A DNA stretch of 64,000 nt from Bacillota bacterium (GCA_023410675.1 JAEYPM010000095.1:78273-142272), one strand, 5' to 3'. Shown: positions 33,637-43,616, counted from the first letter of the stretch. Translations and numbers: made by a program. The notes: a model not told the origin generated them from the sequence alone.

Positions 33637-35009
33637 AATTATATCTTGAGGATATTGTCAAAGCTATAGATGGAAGGTGTTTAAACCATGGACATTTTGG
33701 CAATAACATAGTTAAGCATATATGTACTAATTCTAAAGCTATTCAGCCTCAAAGTTTATTTATTCCTTTAAAAGGAGATAAGTTTGATGGACATCACTAT
33801 ATAAAGGAAGTTTTTGACCAAGGGAGTATGGCAACATTAACGGAATGTGCAGAAATACAAGATGAAAGGCTATACACGATCTATGTTAAAGACACAAAAA
33901 AAGCACTACTTGATTTAGCAAAATACTATAGGAGTCTTTTTGACTTGCCTATTATAGCAATAACAGGCAGTGTAGGAAAGACAAGTACAAAAGATCTTGT
34001 AGCAACTGTTTTAAGTAGCAAATATAAAGTGCATAAGACACAAGGAAATTACAATAATGAAATAGGTGTTCCCCTCACACTCTTTGAACTTGACTTAGAT
34101 CATGAAGCAGCAGTTATTGAAATGGGAATGAATCACTTTGGTGAAATACACAATCTCACAATGGCGACTAGGCCAAATATTGCCATTGTCACGAATGTTG
34201 GGACATCACATATAGAAAATTTAGGAAACAGAGAAGGTATTTTAAAGGCAAAGCTTGAAATACTTGATGGATTAAACGAGGAAGGCGTGCTTATTCTTAA
34301 TTCAGACAATGACATGTTGTCTCAGGTAGGTAGCCTTAAAGTTAAGACAATAAAATATGGCATGAATCATGATGCTGTTTATAGAGCAGAGGACATAAAA
34401 GTTCATTTAAATAAACTCCATGCACATATTGTATCGCCGAAGGATAACTATGATATAGAAATACCAACACTAGGAGAACATATGGTTTTAAATGCACTAG
34501 CAGCTATTGCAGTAGCAGATTACCTTGGCTTAACAAAAGAGCAGATTATAGAGGGATTAAAGACCTATGCACCAAGTAAAATGAGGATGAGTATCAACAA
34601 TTTATCTAATGGTATTGTTGTTATTGATGATACCTATAATGCAAGCTTAGAATCCATGAAGGCGGCTGTTAAAACATTAGAAAGTTATCATACTGATGGT
34701 AAGAAAATTGCAATTTTAGGAGATATATTAGAGACAGGAGATTATGCTAAGATACTTCATGAGCAAGTAGGCACTTTTGTAGCTTCTGCTAGGATACATA
34801 TATTATGTGCTGTTGGACAGCAGGCAAAGCATATATATAATGGATGTATGAATATACCATCAAATATAAAAATAAAATATTATGAAACAAAAGAAGCATG
34901 CGTAGATGATTTGAGTAGCTATTTAACCAAAGGAGATACAGTACTTGTAAAAGCATCCCGTGGCATGCAGTTTGAAAAAATAGTGGATGCTATAGGAAAG
35001 GTGAATTAA
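33633..35009 (+). CDS. murF: UDP-MurNAc-tripeptide:D-alanyl-D-alanine ligase
   Basis: MurF attaches D-Ala-D-Ala to complete the pentapeptide precursor. The 458-residue protein has the Mur ligase P-loop AITGSVGKTSTKDLVA, the EMGMNHFGEI segment and DDTYNASLESMKAA, all typical. It overlaps murE by four bases and mraY begins two bases after its stop, so the three are tightly coupled. Confidence 0.96.
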   Translation: MKLYLEDIVKAIDGRCLNHGHFGNNIVKHICTNSKAIQPQSLFIPLKGDKFDGHHYIKEVFDQGSMATLTECAEIQDERLYTIYVKDTKKALLDLAKYYRSLFDLPIIAITGSVGKTSTKDLVATVLSSKYKVHKTQGNYNNEIGVPLTLFELDLDHEAAVIEMGMNHFGEIHNLTMATRPNIAIVTNVGTSHIENLGNREGILKAKLEILDGLNEEGVLILNSDNDMLSQVGSLKVKTIKYGMNHDAVYRAEDIKVHLNKLHAHIVSPKDNYDIEIPTLGEHMVLNALAAIAVADYLGLTKEQIIEGLKTYAPSKMRMSINNLSNGIVVIDDTYNASLESMKAAVKTLESYHTDGKKIAILGDILETGDYAKILHEQVGTFVASARIHILCAVGQQAKHIYNGCMNIPSNIKIKYYETKEACVDDLSSYLTKGDTVLVKASRGMQFEKIVDAIGKVN

Positions 35010-35010
35010 A

Positions 35011-35964
35011 ATGAGAAATGAAGCTTTTTATGCGGCATTAATAGCATTTTTTCTTAATATAGTTATTAGCCCTATTGGAATACCTTTACTTAGAAAATTA
35101 AAGTTTGGGCAAAATGTTAGAGATGATGGCCCCAATTCCCATCTGAAAAAAACAGGGACGCCAACAATGGGTGGTATTATTATATTAGCAAGTATGATTC
35201 TTACAAGTTGTATCTTCATTATGCAAAACAAAGAGCTACAAGTTATATTATTTGTCACTGTGGGTTTTGGAATTATAGGCTTTTTAGATGATTATATTAA
35301 GATAGTTAAAAAAAGATCTCTAGGGCTAACTGCGATGCAAAAGATACTTGGACAACTAATTATTACCTTACTCTTTGCTTATTTATTAAGGTACTACTTG
35401 GGAATTGATACACAAATTATTCTTCCTTTTACAGGTGGAAAAGTTATCAATTTAGGAATGTTTTTCTTACCTTTTTTAGTCATTGGTGTATTAGGCTTAG
35501 TTAATGCAGTCAATCTTACTGATGGATTAGATGGGCTAGCTTCAGGGGTAACTGTGCTTGTTGCCACATATTTTACAGCTGTAGCATGGGCACTTCATAG
35601 TAATGTTGTTCCTGTTGGAGCAGCAGCAGTGGGAAGTTTGCTTGGTTTTTTGCTATTTAATAGCTATCCAGCCAAGGTTTTTATGGGAGATACAGGATCA
35701 TTAGCTTTAGGTGGATTTGTAGCAGCTACTGCTTTTGTTATGAAGATGCCTCTATTTATACTCATTGTAGGGATTATTTATATTATTGAAAATATTTCTG
35801 TTATCCTTCAAGTATTCTATTTTAAAAAGACTAAAAAACGATTATTTAAAATGGCACCAATCCATCATCACTTTGAGCTATGCGGTTGGCCAGAAACAAA
35901 AGTTGTTACAGTGTTTTGTATTATTACAGCCATTATGTGTCTTGTGGGCTTAAGTGCAATGTGA
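35011..35964 (+). CDS. mraY: Phospho-N-acetylmuramoyl-pentapeptide transferase
   Basis: MraY transfers phospho-MurNAc-pentapeptide to undecaprenyl phosphate, making lipid I in the membrane. The 317-residue protein has about ten membrane segments. Active-site motifs: GFLDDYIKI, NLTDGLDGLASG and the histidine run APIHHHFELCGW. The start MRNEAFYAALIAFFL is two bases after murF; RBS AGGAAAGGTG overlaps the end of murF. Confidence 0.96.
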   Translation: MRNEAFYAALIAFFLNIVISPIGIPLLRKLKFGQNVRDDGPNSHLKKTGTPTMGGIIILASMILTSCIFIMQNKELQVILFVTVGFGIIGFLDDYIKIVKKRSLGLTAMQKILGQLIITLLFAYLLRYYLGIDTQIILPFTGGKVINLGMFFLPFLVIGVLGLVNAVNLTDGLDGLASGVTVLVATYFTAVAWALHSNVVPVGAAAVGSLLGFLLFNSYPAKVFMGDTGSLALGGFVAATAFVMKMPLFILIVGIIYIIENISVILQVFYFKKTKKRLFKMAPIHHHFELCGWPETKVVTVFCIITAIMCLVGLSAM

Positions 35965-35982
35965 TGGATAAGGAGGATTAAA

Positions 35983-37347
35983 ATGAATATTAAAGATAAA
36001 GAAATACTTGTGATTGGGATGGCAAGAAGTGGAATTGCAGCAGCAAAACTTGCACATTCAAAAGGAGCCAAAGTAAACGTTTATGATGCAAAAGCTTTAA
36101 AGGACTTTAACGCGAATACTCAAGAAGAAGTTCTTAAGATGCAAAATGAAGGGATAAAGTTTTATCTGGGAGAAGAAGTTGATACAGAAAATTTTAGTTT
36201 ATTTGTGGTAAGTCCAGGAGTACCACTAGAAATTGAACTTATTCAAAAGGCTTATCAACATAAAAAGACAGTAATAGGGGAGTTAGAATTTGCCTCAACA
36301 TATTGTAAGGCACCAATTTTAGCTATTACAGGAACAAATGGGAAAACCACAACAACTACACTTGTAGGAGAAATTGTTAAGACGTCCAATTGCCAAACTT
36401 ATGTTGTAGGAAATATTGGCATGGCCTTTAGCGAGCAAGTATGTGCTATTCCAGATCATGGGGTTGCTGTGGCAGAAGTGAGTAGTTTTCAGCTAGAAAC
36501 CATTTGCAGTTTTCACCCTAAAATAAGTGCCATTTTAAATATTACGCCAGACCATCTCAACAGACATAAGACGATGGAGAATTATATTGATGCTAAATGC
36601 CAGATCTTTAAAAATCAAGGGACAGACGAATATGTTATTTTGAATGAAAATGATACATATTTTGAATCTATAAAACAAAGGATACAAGGAAAGATTATTA
36701 CTTTTAATACTGAACAATCAGTACCTTGTGGAGCATATGTAAAAAATAATACAATCTATGAAAATATATTGGGCATTGAAAACAAAGTATGCTCAGTTGA
36801 TCAGTTAAAGATTTTAGGAAAACATAACATTGAAAATGTGTTGGCAGCAGTAGCTATTACAAGATGTTTTAATATTTCGTTAGAGATTATAGAAAAGACG
36901 CTTGAAGTATTTAGAGGTGTAGAACATAGAATAGAATATGTAAAAACTATAAAGGGTGTGGACTATTTTAATGATTCTAAAGCTACAAATACAGATTCAG
37001 CAATTAAAGCTGTATTAGCTATGAAAAAGCCGATAAGACTTATTGGCGGTGGTATGGATAAACACTGCTCTTTTGTGGATTGGATTAAGTTATTTGAGGG
37101 TAAAGTACAGAAAATTTATATAATCGGTGAAACAAAACATCAAATTGAAAAAGAATGCCATGAGTTAGGGTATTATCATACAGAACTATTTAATAGCTTG
37201 GAAGACGCTACTCAAAAAGCATATCATGAAGCACAAGAAGGAGAGTGTGTTTTGCTATCTCCAGCATGTGCGAGTTGGGATATGTTTGAAAGCTATGAAC
37301 AAAGAGGACATCTCTTCAAAGAAATAATTAATCAGTTGAGAGGGTGA
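35983..37347 (+). CDS. murD: UDP-MurNAc-L-alanine:D-glutamate ligase
   Basis: MurD adds D-glutamate as the second residue of the peptide stem. The 454-residue protein opens with a Rossmann-type IGMARSGIAAAKLA, then the ligase P-loop ITGTNGKTTTTTLVGE, AEVSSFQLETI, ITPDHLNRH and FNDSKATNTDSAIKAV. It ends LLSPACASWDMFESYEQRGH, the family's C-terminal signature. It overlaps the next gene by four bases (GTGA). Confidence 0.96.
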   Translation: MNIKDKEILVIGMARSGIAAAKLAHSKGAKVNVYDAKALKDFNANTQEEVLKMQNEGIKFYLGEEVDTENFSLFVVSPGVPLEIELIQKAYQHKKTVIGELEFASTYCKAPILAITGTNGKTTTTTLVGEIVKTSNCQTYVVGNIGMAFSEQVCAIPDHGVAVAEVSSFQLETICSFHPKISAILNITPDHLNRHKTMENYIDAKCQIFKNQGTDEYVILNENDTYFESIKQRIQGKIITFNTEQSVPCGAYVKNNTIYENILGIENKVCSVDQLKILGKHNIENVLAAVAITRCFNISLEIIEKTLEVFRGVEHRIEYVKTIKGVDYFNDSKATNTDSAIKAVLAMKKPIRLIGGGMDKHCSFVDWIKLFEGKVQKIYIIGETKHQIEKECHELGYYHTELFNSLEDATQKAYHEAQEGECVLLSPACASWDMFESYEQRGHLFKEIINQLRG

Positions 37348-38567
37348 GACAAAAGGTGCAAACGCAAGTAGGCAAAAATCTTACCAAAGACAAAAAAAGT
37401 AGGGCAGATAAAAAGACTGTAGATACTGTACTGCTTATTGTGATTTTGTTATTAGCAGCATTTGGTATCATTATGGTTTATAGTGCTAGTTATCATTATT
37501 CAATGGTTAATATGAATAAACCATCCTATTTTGGATTTAAACAGCTTACATCAGTTGCTTTAGGTATAGTTGTTATGCTTATTGTTGCTTATAATATCAG
37601 TTATAGAATTTTTTCCAACATGAAAATTGCGTGGTTATGCTATTTAGTATCGTTAACTTTATCAACTTTAGTATTATTTATAGGAGAGACAACAAAAGGA
37701 GCTACAAGGTGGATCAGTATTGGTGGATTTAGATTTCAGCCTTCAGAGCTTGCCAAAATTGCAGTCGTTATACTGCTTTCAGCATACATAGTAAAACATA
37801 GAAAAGAAATGCATAAATTAAAATATCTAATACGTGCATGGCTTATCGTTTTAGTTCCTACAGGGCTTATTGCAATTGAAAATTTAAGTTCTGCTATTGT
37901 TATATTTTTAATAGGAACAGCTATTTTATTTGTTGCGAGTCCTAAAGTGTGGTATTATTTGCTACTTATTGCATTAGGCGTAGTTATGGTTGTTTCAGTG
38001 TACTTTTTAGCAATGAATACAGATAGAAGTCAAGAAATCGATATTCCTGTTGTGGGGAAGATTTTAAAACAATATAGGCTTGACAGAATAAGAGTATGGC
38101 AAGATCCTTGGCTTGATCCAAAAGGCAAAGGATATCAACCGATACAATCACTATTTGCAGTAGGATCAGGCGGTATATTTGGGGTTGGGCTTGGAAAAGG
38201 TGTACAAAAGCTTGGGTTTTTACCCGAGCCACATAATGATATTATTTTTGCAGTTATTTGTGAAGAATTGGGGCTAGTTGGAGCCATAGTCGTATTATTA
38301 GTTTATAGTATTTTAGTATTAAGAGGACTTATTATTGCCATTCATGCCTATGATTATTTTGGAACTTTAGTAGCTGTTGGGATTTCTTCTATGATAGGCA
38401 TCCAGGTGCTTATTAATGTTGCAGTAAATACGAATACAATACCTACGACTGGTATGCAGCTTCCACTTATTAGTTATGGTGGTACAGCTGTGGTTGTTTT
38501 ATTAGGAGGGCTTGGTATTCTCCTTAATATTTCAAAACTCGGTAATTTAAAAACGGGAGTAAAATAA
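37344..38567 (+). CDS. spoVE: SEDS peptidoglycan glycosyltransferase (SpoVE/FtsW)
   Basis: SEDS proteins polymerise lipid II into glycan strands together with a class B PBP. The 407-residue protein has about ten membrane segments, TTKGATRWISIGGFRFQPSEL, ENLSSAIVI and GMQLPLISYGGTAVV, all SEDS hallmarks. Position after murD corresponds to spoVE in B. subtilis; sequence alone does not separate FtsW from SpoVE. The GTG at 37344 overlaps the murD stop; another GTG at 37356 is possible. Unusually, murG does not follow it. Confidence 0.9.
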   Translation: MRQKVQTQVGKNLTKDKKSRADKKTVDTVLLIVILLLAAFGIIMVYSASYHYSMVNMNKPSYFGFKQLTSVALGIVVMLIVAYNISYRIFSNMKIAWLCYLVSLTLSTLVLFIGETTKGATRWISIGGFRFQPSELAKIAVVILLSAYIVKHRKEMHKLKYLIRAWLIVLVPTGLIAIENLSSAIVIFLIGTAILFVASPKVWYYLLLIALGVVMVVSVYFLAMNTDRSQEIDIPVVGKILKQYRLDRIRVWQDPWLDPKGKGYQPIQSLFAVGSGGIFGVGLGKGVQKLGFLPEPHNDIIFAVICEELGLVGAIVVLLVYSILVLRGLIIAIHAYDYFGTLVAVGISSMIGIQVLINVAVNTNTIPTTGMQLPLISYGGTAVVVLLGGLGILLNISKLGNLKTGVK

Positions 38568-38643
38568 TAATATGGAACATTTTTCCACTGTTAAGAATAA
38601 AATAGTTTTATAGGAGCTTACCTTATTGCTGGAGGTGTATGAC

Positions 38644-39897
38644 ATGAGTCATTATGTAATACAAGGTGGTAAGTGCCTAGAAGGTGAGCTGCACATTGAA
38701 GGAAGTAAAAATGCAGTGTTACCAATTATAGCTGCAACTATTTTAAGTGGAAATGAAACTTATTTATATAATTGTCCAAAAATATTAGATGTAGATATTA
38801 TGACAGAAATTTTAATGCAGCTAGGTTGTAAAATATCAAGAAATAATAAAACATTAATGATAGATACGAGTACAATAAGTAGCTCAGATATCTCAGAAGA
38901 ATTAGTAAGAAAGATGAGATCTTCTATTATTTTATTAGGAGCTATAATAGGAAGGTTTAGAAAAGCAAAAATTAGTTATCCTGGAGGGTGCCCTTTAGGA
39001 GCGAGGCCTATCGATCTACATTTAGCAGCATTTAAAAAAATGGGGATCAATATTACTGAAGAACACGGTTTTATTATTTGTGAAAGTAATAACCTTCAAG
39101 GCGCTAGAATTCATTTGGATTTTCCAAGTGTAGGAGCAACAGAAAATATTATGTTAGCAGCCACTCTTGCATCGGGTGATACAATTATAAATAATGCTGC
39201 AAGAGAACCAGAAATTGTGGACTTGCAAAATTATTTAAATAGCTGTGGAGCCAAAATATTAGGGGCTGGTACAAACACGATATATATACAGGGTGTTAAA
39301 ACATTACATGCTACAGAATATAAAGTAATACCTGATCGCATAATAGCAGGAACTTATTTAACTGCTGCAGCAATTACTAGAGGGAAGATACATCTAAAAA
39401 ATATTGTTCCAGATCATATAAGGTCTATATGTGCAAAATTAGAAGAAATAGGATGTACTATAAAAGACGCTGAAGATGAAGTTATTTTAACAGCTCCAAA
39501 AAAGCTAAATGGGACTTATATAACAACTGAACCTTATCCAGGTTTTCCTACAGATATGCAGTCTCAAATGATGGCATTACTGTGTACCTGCAAAGATACA
39601 AGTATTATTAAAGAAAAATTATTTGAAGCAAGATTTAAGCCTGCTTATGAATTAGTAAGAATGGGTGCGGACATTAGTATCAATGGTCCTATTGCAGTTA
39701 TTAAGCCGTCACCAGTTTTAACAGGGGCCCATATTTATGCAGAAGATCTTAGAGGCGGTGCAGCACTCGTATTAGCAGCTCTATATGCACAAGGAACAAC
39801 CATAGTAGATAATATATTTCACATAAAAAGAGGATATGAGAATATTGTTTTAGATTTAAAACAGTTAGGTGCTGAAATAGAAGAAAAGGAGTCATAG
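38644..39897 (+). CDS. murA: UDP-N-acetylglucosamine 1-carboxyvinyltransferase
   Basis: MurA transfers enolpyruvate to UDP-GlcNAc, the first committed step of peptidoglycan synthesis. ATG 38644 is chosen because GGAGGTG lies six bases before it; a TTG at 38626 precedes that site. The protein has 417 residues, with K22 in EGSKNAVLP and the catalytic, fosfomycin-target cysteine C116 in YPGGCPLGARPIDLH. DLRGGAALVLAAL near the end is also conserved. It lies between spoVE and divIB, where some Firmicutes have murG or murB. Confidence 0.95.
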   Translation: MSHYVIQGGKCLEGELHIEGSKNAVLPIIAATILSGNETYLYNCPKILDVDIMTEILMQLGCKISRNNKTLMIDTSTISSSDISEELVRKMRSSIILLGAIIGRFRKAKISYPGGCPLGARPIDLHLAAFKKMGINITEEHGFIICESNNLQGARIHLDFPSVGATENIMLAATLASGDTIINNAAREPEIVDLQNYLNSCGAKILGAGTNTIYIQGVKTLHATEYKVIPDRIIAGTYLTAAAITRGKIHLKNIVPDHIRSICAKLEEIGCTIKDAEDEVILTAPKKLNGTYITTEPYPGFPTDMQSQMMALLCTCKDTSIIKEKLFEARFKPAYELVRMGADISINGPIAVIKPSPVLTGAHIYAEDLRGGAALVLAALYAQGTTIVDNIFHIKRGYENIVLDLKQLGAEIEEKES

Positions 39898-39899
39898 AC

Positions 39900-40616
39900 T
39901 TGAGAAAGTACAATTTTAGGGATAAAAAAAAATATGCTTATATACTCAGTTTTATAATAGTATTGCTTATAGCTGTATTATTGCTTCCTATATACGATAT
40001 AAAAAGGATTACAATTAATAATAATTATTTTTATTCAGATGAGGAGATTTTAAAAAAGACAAATCTATCAGTAGGAATGAATGTTTTTTCTGTTACAAAA
40101 AGTAGAGTTGTTGAGTCACTTGGTGAACTCCCATTTGTGAAAGAAGCAGAGATTCGTTACAAGTTTCCTAATGAAATAACTATTGACATTGAAGAGGTAG
40201 AACCTATAGGATATGTTCCTTTTTCTGGAACATATCTTTGCATAGATATAAGTGGATCAGTCATACAAGAAACAACACAAAAAGTTATAAAAATGCCAAC
40301 TATTGAAGGTCTGTTATTTGATTCTTTTAAAATAGGTAGCAAACTTAATATAAAAAATGAAGAGGCTATGCTCGGTGCTGTAGATATAATTAGAGTGCTA
40401 AAGAAGTATGAATTTACAGACCATATAGATAGTATAGATATTTCGGATATGGAACAAATTCACTTGTATGTTGATAATTTAGATGTTATAATTGGAACTA
40501 TAAAAGATTTAGATATGAAGATACAATGGCTTATGAAAGTACAGGGTCAGTATGTAGGCACTTTAGATTTATCTAATGTTGATTCAGGACAAGTTGTGCT
40601 CAAGCCGCTTACATAA
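39900..40616 (+). CDS. divIB: Cell division protein FtsQ/DivIB
   Basis: A 238-residue bitopic protein: short basic cytoplasmic tail, one membrane segment (YILSFIIVLLIAVLLLPIY, about residues 13-31), then a POTRA domain (IKRITINNNYFYSDEEILKK) and beta domain outside. FtsQ/DivIB is a scaffold of the septal wall machinery. TTG start at 39900 is three bases past the murA stop; AAAAGGAG lies about ten bases upstream. It precedes ftsZ, the usual place; ftsA is absent here. Confidence 0.9.
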   Translation: MRKYNFRDKKKYAYILSFIIVLLIAVLLLPIYDIKRITINNNYFYSDEEILKKTNLSVGMNVFSVTKSRVVESLGELPFVKEAEIRYKFPNEITIDIEEVEPIGYVPFSGTYLCIDISGSVIQETTQKVIKMPTIEGLLFDSFKIGSKLNIKNEEAMLGAVDIIRVLKKYEFTDHIDSIDISDMEQIHLYVDNLDVIIGTIKDLDMKIQWLMKVQGQYVGTLDLSNVDSGQVVLKPLT

Positions 40617-40670
40617 TTTATGAAAATACAGGTTATTGTCTTATGATTTTAGATAAAGGGGGAGTAGATT

Positions 40671-41804
40671 TTGCTCGAAATATGTGAAAATGAATATCTA
40701 GGAGCACAGATTAAAGTCATTGGAGTTGGCGGTGGAGGAAATAATGCTGTTGATAGAATGATTTCAAAAGGTTTACAAGGTGTTGAATTTATAACAGTAA
40801 ATACAGATCATCAAGCGTTATCAAGGTCAAATGCACCATGTAAGATACAGATTGGTGAAAAAATAACAAAAGGACTTGGTGCAGGAGCAAATCCTGAAAT
40901 AGGAACACGCTCAGCTGAAGAAAGTAGAGAAGAAATTATTCAAGCAATTAAGGGAATAGATATGTTATTTATTGCTGCAGGTATGGGTGGTGGTACTGGA
41001 ACTGGGGCTGCACCTGTTATTGCATCAATAGCAAAAGAAATGGGTATACTTACTGTAGGTGTGGTTACAAAACCGTTTAGCTTTGAAGGCAGAAAACGTA
41101 TGTTAAATGCTGAAAAAGGTATTGCAGAGTTAAAGAAAAATGTTGATACTTTGGTAGTCATTCCAAATGATAGAATATTAAATGTTATTGATAAAAAATC
41201 AAGTATGTTGGATGCCTTTAGTAAAGCAGATGATATATTACAACAAGGTGTACAGGGTATCACAGATCTTATTTCAAATCCAGGTATTATCAATCTGGAT
41301 TTTGCAGATGTTAGAACCATTATGAATGGAAAAGGCATTGCACATATGGGTATTGGACGTGCTACTGGAGAAAACAGAGCTGAGGAAGCTGTAAGATTTG
41401 CTATCAGTAGTCCACTTCTTGACACGAAAATTGATGGGGCAAGATGTGTATTAGTTAATATGTGTGGTGGATTATCTTTAGGTCTTTTAGAAGCTGATAC
41501 AGGAATGAAGCTTATCCGAGAAGCAGTAGATCCTGATGCAGAAATTATTTTTGGTACATCCATCAATGAAGAGTTAGATGATGACATAATTATTACTGTT
41601 ATAGCAACAGATTTTCAAGATGCAGAGGTGTCTATGAAATCTATGAATTCTGTGAACACTATGAATTCTTCTGATGCAAAAAAGATTAACACCGAGAAAA
41701 CAGCACAAAACGAACAGAAAACACCAAATAATAAAGATGACAGAATGCTTTCCATGAAAGATATTCAAGTAGAGATACCACAATTCTTAAGAAGAACAAG
41801 ATAA
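40671..41804 (+). CDS. ftsZ: Cell division GTPase FtsZ
   Basis: FtsZ polymerises into the cytokinetic ring. The 377-residue protein has the N-terminal IKVIGVGGGGNNAVDRM, the tubulin signature GGGTGTGAAP and a GTPase core to about residue 320. A short hydrophilic linker follows, and the C-terminal peptide VEIPQFLRRTR, which binds membrane tethers and regulators, is intact. The linker contains a Met/Asn/Ser stretch (MKSMNSVNTMNSSD) encoded by small DNA repeats. TTG start 40671 behind AAAGGGGGAG. A strong terminator follows. Confidence 0.97.
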   Translation: MLEICENEYLGAQIKVIGVGGGGNNAVDRMISKGLQGVEFITVNTDHQALSRSNAPCKIQIGEKITKGLGAGANPEIGTRSAEESREEIIQAIKGIDMLFIAAGMGGGTGTGAAPVIASIAKEMGILTVGVVTKPFSFEGRKRMLNAEKGIAELKKNVDTLVVIPNDRILNVIDKKSSMLDAFSKADDILQQGVQGITDLISNPGIINLDFADVRTIMNGKGIAHMGIGRATGENRAEEAVRFAISSPLLDTKIDGARCVLVNMCGGLSLGLLEADTGMKLIREAVDPDAEIIFGTSINEELDDDIIITVIATDFQDAEVSMKSMNSVNTMNSSDAKKINTEKTAQNEQKTPNNKDDRMLSMKDIQVEIPQFLRRTR

Positions 41805-41822
41805 TTTTTAAATAGAAAGAAG

Positions 41823-41859
41823 AAAAAAAGATACGATATTGTCGTATCTTTTTTTTTTT
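41823..41859 (+). terminator. Terminator after ftsZ
   Basis: AAGATACGA and TCGTATCTT form the stem core within 41823-41855, with a five-base loop, followed by more T residues. It ends the division cluster. Confidence 0.9.
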
Positions 41860-41873
41860 ACGCTACTTGAATT

Positions 41874-41944
41874 TTACAAAATTTGTAAGATAGTTCTATT
41901 AGAATAATAGTATAGTGAATGCATACAGTATTGGTTTCACTATA
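41874..41944 (+). promoter_or_regulatory. Palindromes in the spoIIGA-sigE control region
   Basis: A 15-base palindrome TTACAAAATTTGTAA (41874-41888) and an inverted repeat TATAGTGAA / TTCACTATA (41911-41919, 41936-41944) lie between the ftsZ terminator and spoIIGA. They could bind a regulator of sporulation onset. No textbook Spo0A box was recognised with confidence. Confidence 0.4.
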
Positions 41945-41984
41945 GTCTATATTCTATGACGAAAGAAAAATAGAGGTGAAGTAT

Positions 41985-42851
41985 GTGTATATATTATATT
42001 TAGATATACTTTTATTGATTAACTCTTATATGAACGTATTAGTATTTTATATAGCATCTCTCATTCTTAATAAAAAAATTACCTTAATCAAGTTAATATT
42101 AGGTGGTATAGGAGCAGCTATATTCTATAGTATGGTCATAATATTTCCACAAATACAAGGATTCCCTACTGCATTTTATTCTTTGATTATACCAGTAATT
42201 CCTATATTGTATCTCTTTAAACCTGTTAAACTCAGTGAGTTTGCGAGAATATTTTTAATATGCAACATAACAGCATTCATTTTAGGAGGTGCTACATTTA
42301 GTTTTTGGTATATGATTAATCCAGAAGGGACAGGCGGGGTAGTAAATATTATCCTTTTAATTATAGTTACTTCTGCCATAGGGTTTGTAGTAAGCCTATC
42401 TTTTAACTTCATGAGGAAATTGTTTATATTACCCCATTTTGAATATCAACTTCATGTTACTCATAATAATAAAGAAACGGAGATTAAAAGCATTGTAGAT
42501 ACCGGAAATTGCTTATATACACCTGTTGGGCATAGAGCAGTTATTGTCGTTACATGGGAATCACTAAAAAAAATACTTACAGATAAAGAAAGGAGACTGA
42601 TCAATGAGTATACACTGGAAAATATATCAGACCTTTTAACTGAGCAGGAGAAGGATTCCATATATCTTATTCCTTTTTGCAGTATTGGCTGCAGTGAAGG
42701 AATTTTAATTGGTATAGAAGTAGAACGTATTACTGTTCATAGGTATGGGTTTAGCAAAACATTTAATGATTGTGTTCTAGCAATTTCTAAACAAAGAATA
42801 TTTAATGATAATACATATCACGCACTCATTCACCCAGATTTTATTATTTGA
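41985..42851 (+). CDS. spoIIGA: Sigma-E processing peptidase SpoIIGA
   Basis: SpoIIGA is the membrane aspartic protease that removes the pro-sequence of sigma-E. GTG at 41985 is preferred because AGAGGTG lies six bases before it; it opens MYILYLDILLLINSYMN, like other SpoIIGA proteins. The 288-residue protein has five membrane segments in its first half and a cytoplasmic protease half with catalytic D172 in SIVDTGNCLYTP. Its substrate gene sigE starts 15 bases later, the conserved arrangement. Confidence 0.93.
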   Translation: MYILYLDILLLINSYMNVLVFYIASLILNKKITLIKLILGGIGAAIFYSMVIIFPQIQGFPTAFYSLIIPVIPILYLFKPVKLSEFARIFLICNITAFILGGATFSFWYMINPEGTGGVVNIILLIIVTSAIGFVVSLSFNFMRKLFILPHFEYQLHVTHNNKETEIKSIVDTGNCLYTPVGHRAVIVVTWESLKKILTDKERRLINEYTLENISDLLTEQEKDSIYLIPFCSIGCSEGILIGIEVERITVHRYGFSKTFNDCVLAISKQRIFNDNTYHALIHPDFII

Positions 42852-42866
42852 TAGGAGGCATAATAA

Positions 42867-43616
42867 ATGAAAAAGGTAGCTTTATTACTAAAGATTAAAA
42901 AACTGTATATAAATCTTAGGTATATGCTATTATGCAGATTAAAAAATGAAGTACATTATATCGGTGGAAGTGAAATACTGCCTCCTCCACTCACAAGAGA
43001 AGAAGAAAAAGAGCTTATTAATAAATTGGCTGAATTATATGATGACCAAGAAGAAGCGTCAAGCATTAAAACGATACTCATTGAAAGAAATTTAAGATTG
43101 GTTGTTTATATAGCAAGAAAATTTGAGAATACGGGAATACATATGGAAGACTTAATATCTATAGGGACAATAGGATTAATTAAATCAATTAACACTTTTA
43201 ATCCAAGTAAGAAAATTAAACTTGCCACCTATGCATCACGATGTATAGAGAATGAAATACTTATGTTTCTTAGAAGGACAAATAAGATAAAGACAGAAAT
43301 ATCTATTGATGAGCCACTGAATGTAGATTGGGATGGCAATGAACTTTTGCTATCAGATATTCTTGGGACAGAACCTGACATTATTTATAGGAACTTAGAA
43401 GAAGAGGTTGATAGAGCATTACTAAAACAAGCACTATTGAAATTGACCGATAGAGAAAGAGAAATTGTGGAGCTAAGATTTGGATTTACAAGCCAGGGGA
43501 AAGAAAAAACACAGAAAGAAGTTGCTGATTTACTTGGGATATCCCAGTCTTATATATCAAGACTAGAGAAGAAGATTATATCTAGATTAAAAAAGGAAAT
43601 AAATAGAATGAGCTAG
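42867..43616 (+). CDS. sigE: RNA polymerase sporulation sigma factor SigE (pro-form)
   Basis: Sigma-E is the early mother-cell sigma factor. The 249-residue protein starts with an amphipathic, basic pro-sequence (MKKVALLLKIKKLYINLRYM) of about 30 residues that SpoIIGA should remove, just before YIGGSEILPPPLTREEEKE. Region 2 (LIERNLRLVVYIARKF, DLISIGTIGLIKSI, KLATYASRCIENEILM) and region 4 (EKTQKEVADLLGISQSYISR) are complete. It lies between spoIIGA and sigG, as in most endospore formers. Confidence 0.95.
   Translation: MKKVALLLKIKKLYINLRYMLLCRLKNEVHYIGGSEILPPPLTREEEKELINKLAELYDDQEEASSIKTILIERNLRLVVYIARKFENTGIHMEDLISIGTIGLIKSINTFNPSKKIKLATYASRCIENEILMFLRRTNKIKTEISIDEPLNVDWDGNELLLSDILGTEPDIIYRNLEEEVDRALLKQALLKLTDREREIVELRFGFTSQGKEKTQKEVADLLGISQSYISRLEKKIISRLKKEINRMS

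Noticed and set aside
40940..41587. 215-residue open frame antisense to ftsZ
   Set aside because: It is a shadow of the ftsZ reading frame, with no binding site and no recognisable motif.
41631..41677. GAATTC-containing micro-repeats in the ftsZ linker as a copy of the dispersed repeat family
   Set aside because: The arms and loop pattern do not match; the short repeats fit an in-frame Met-Asn-Ser expansion of a variable linker.
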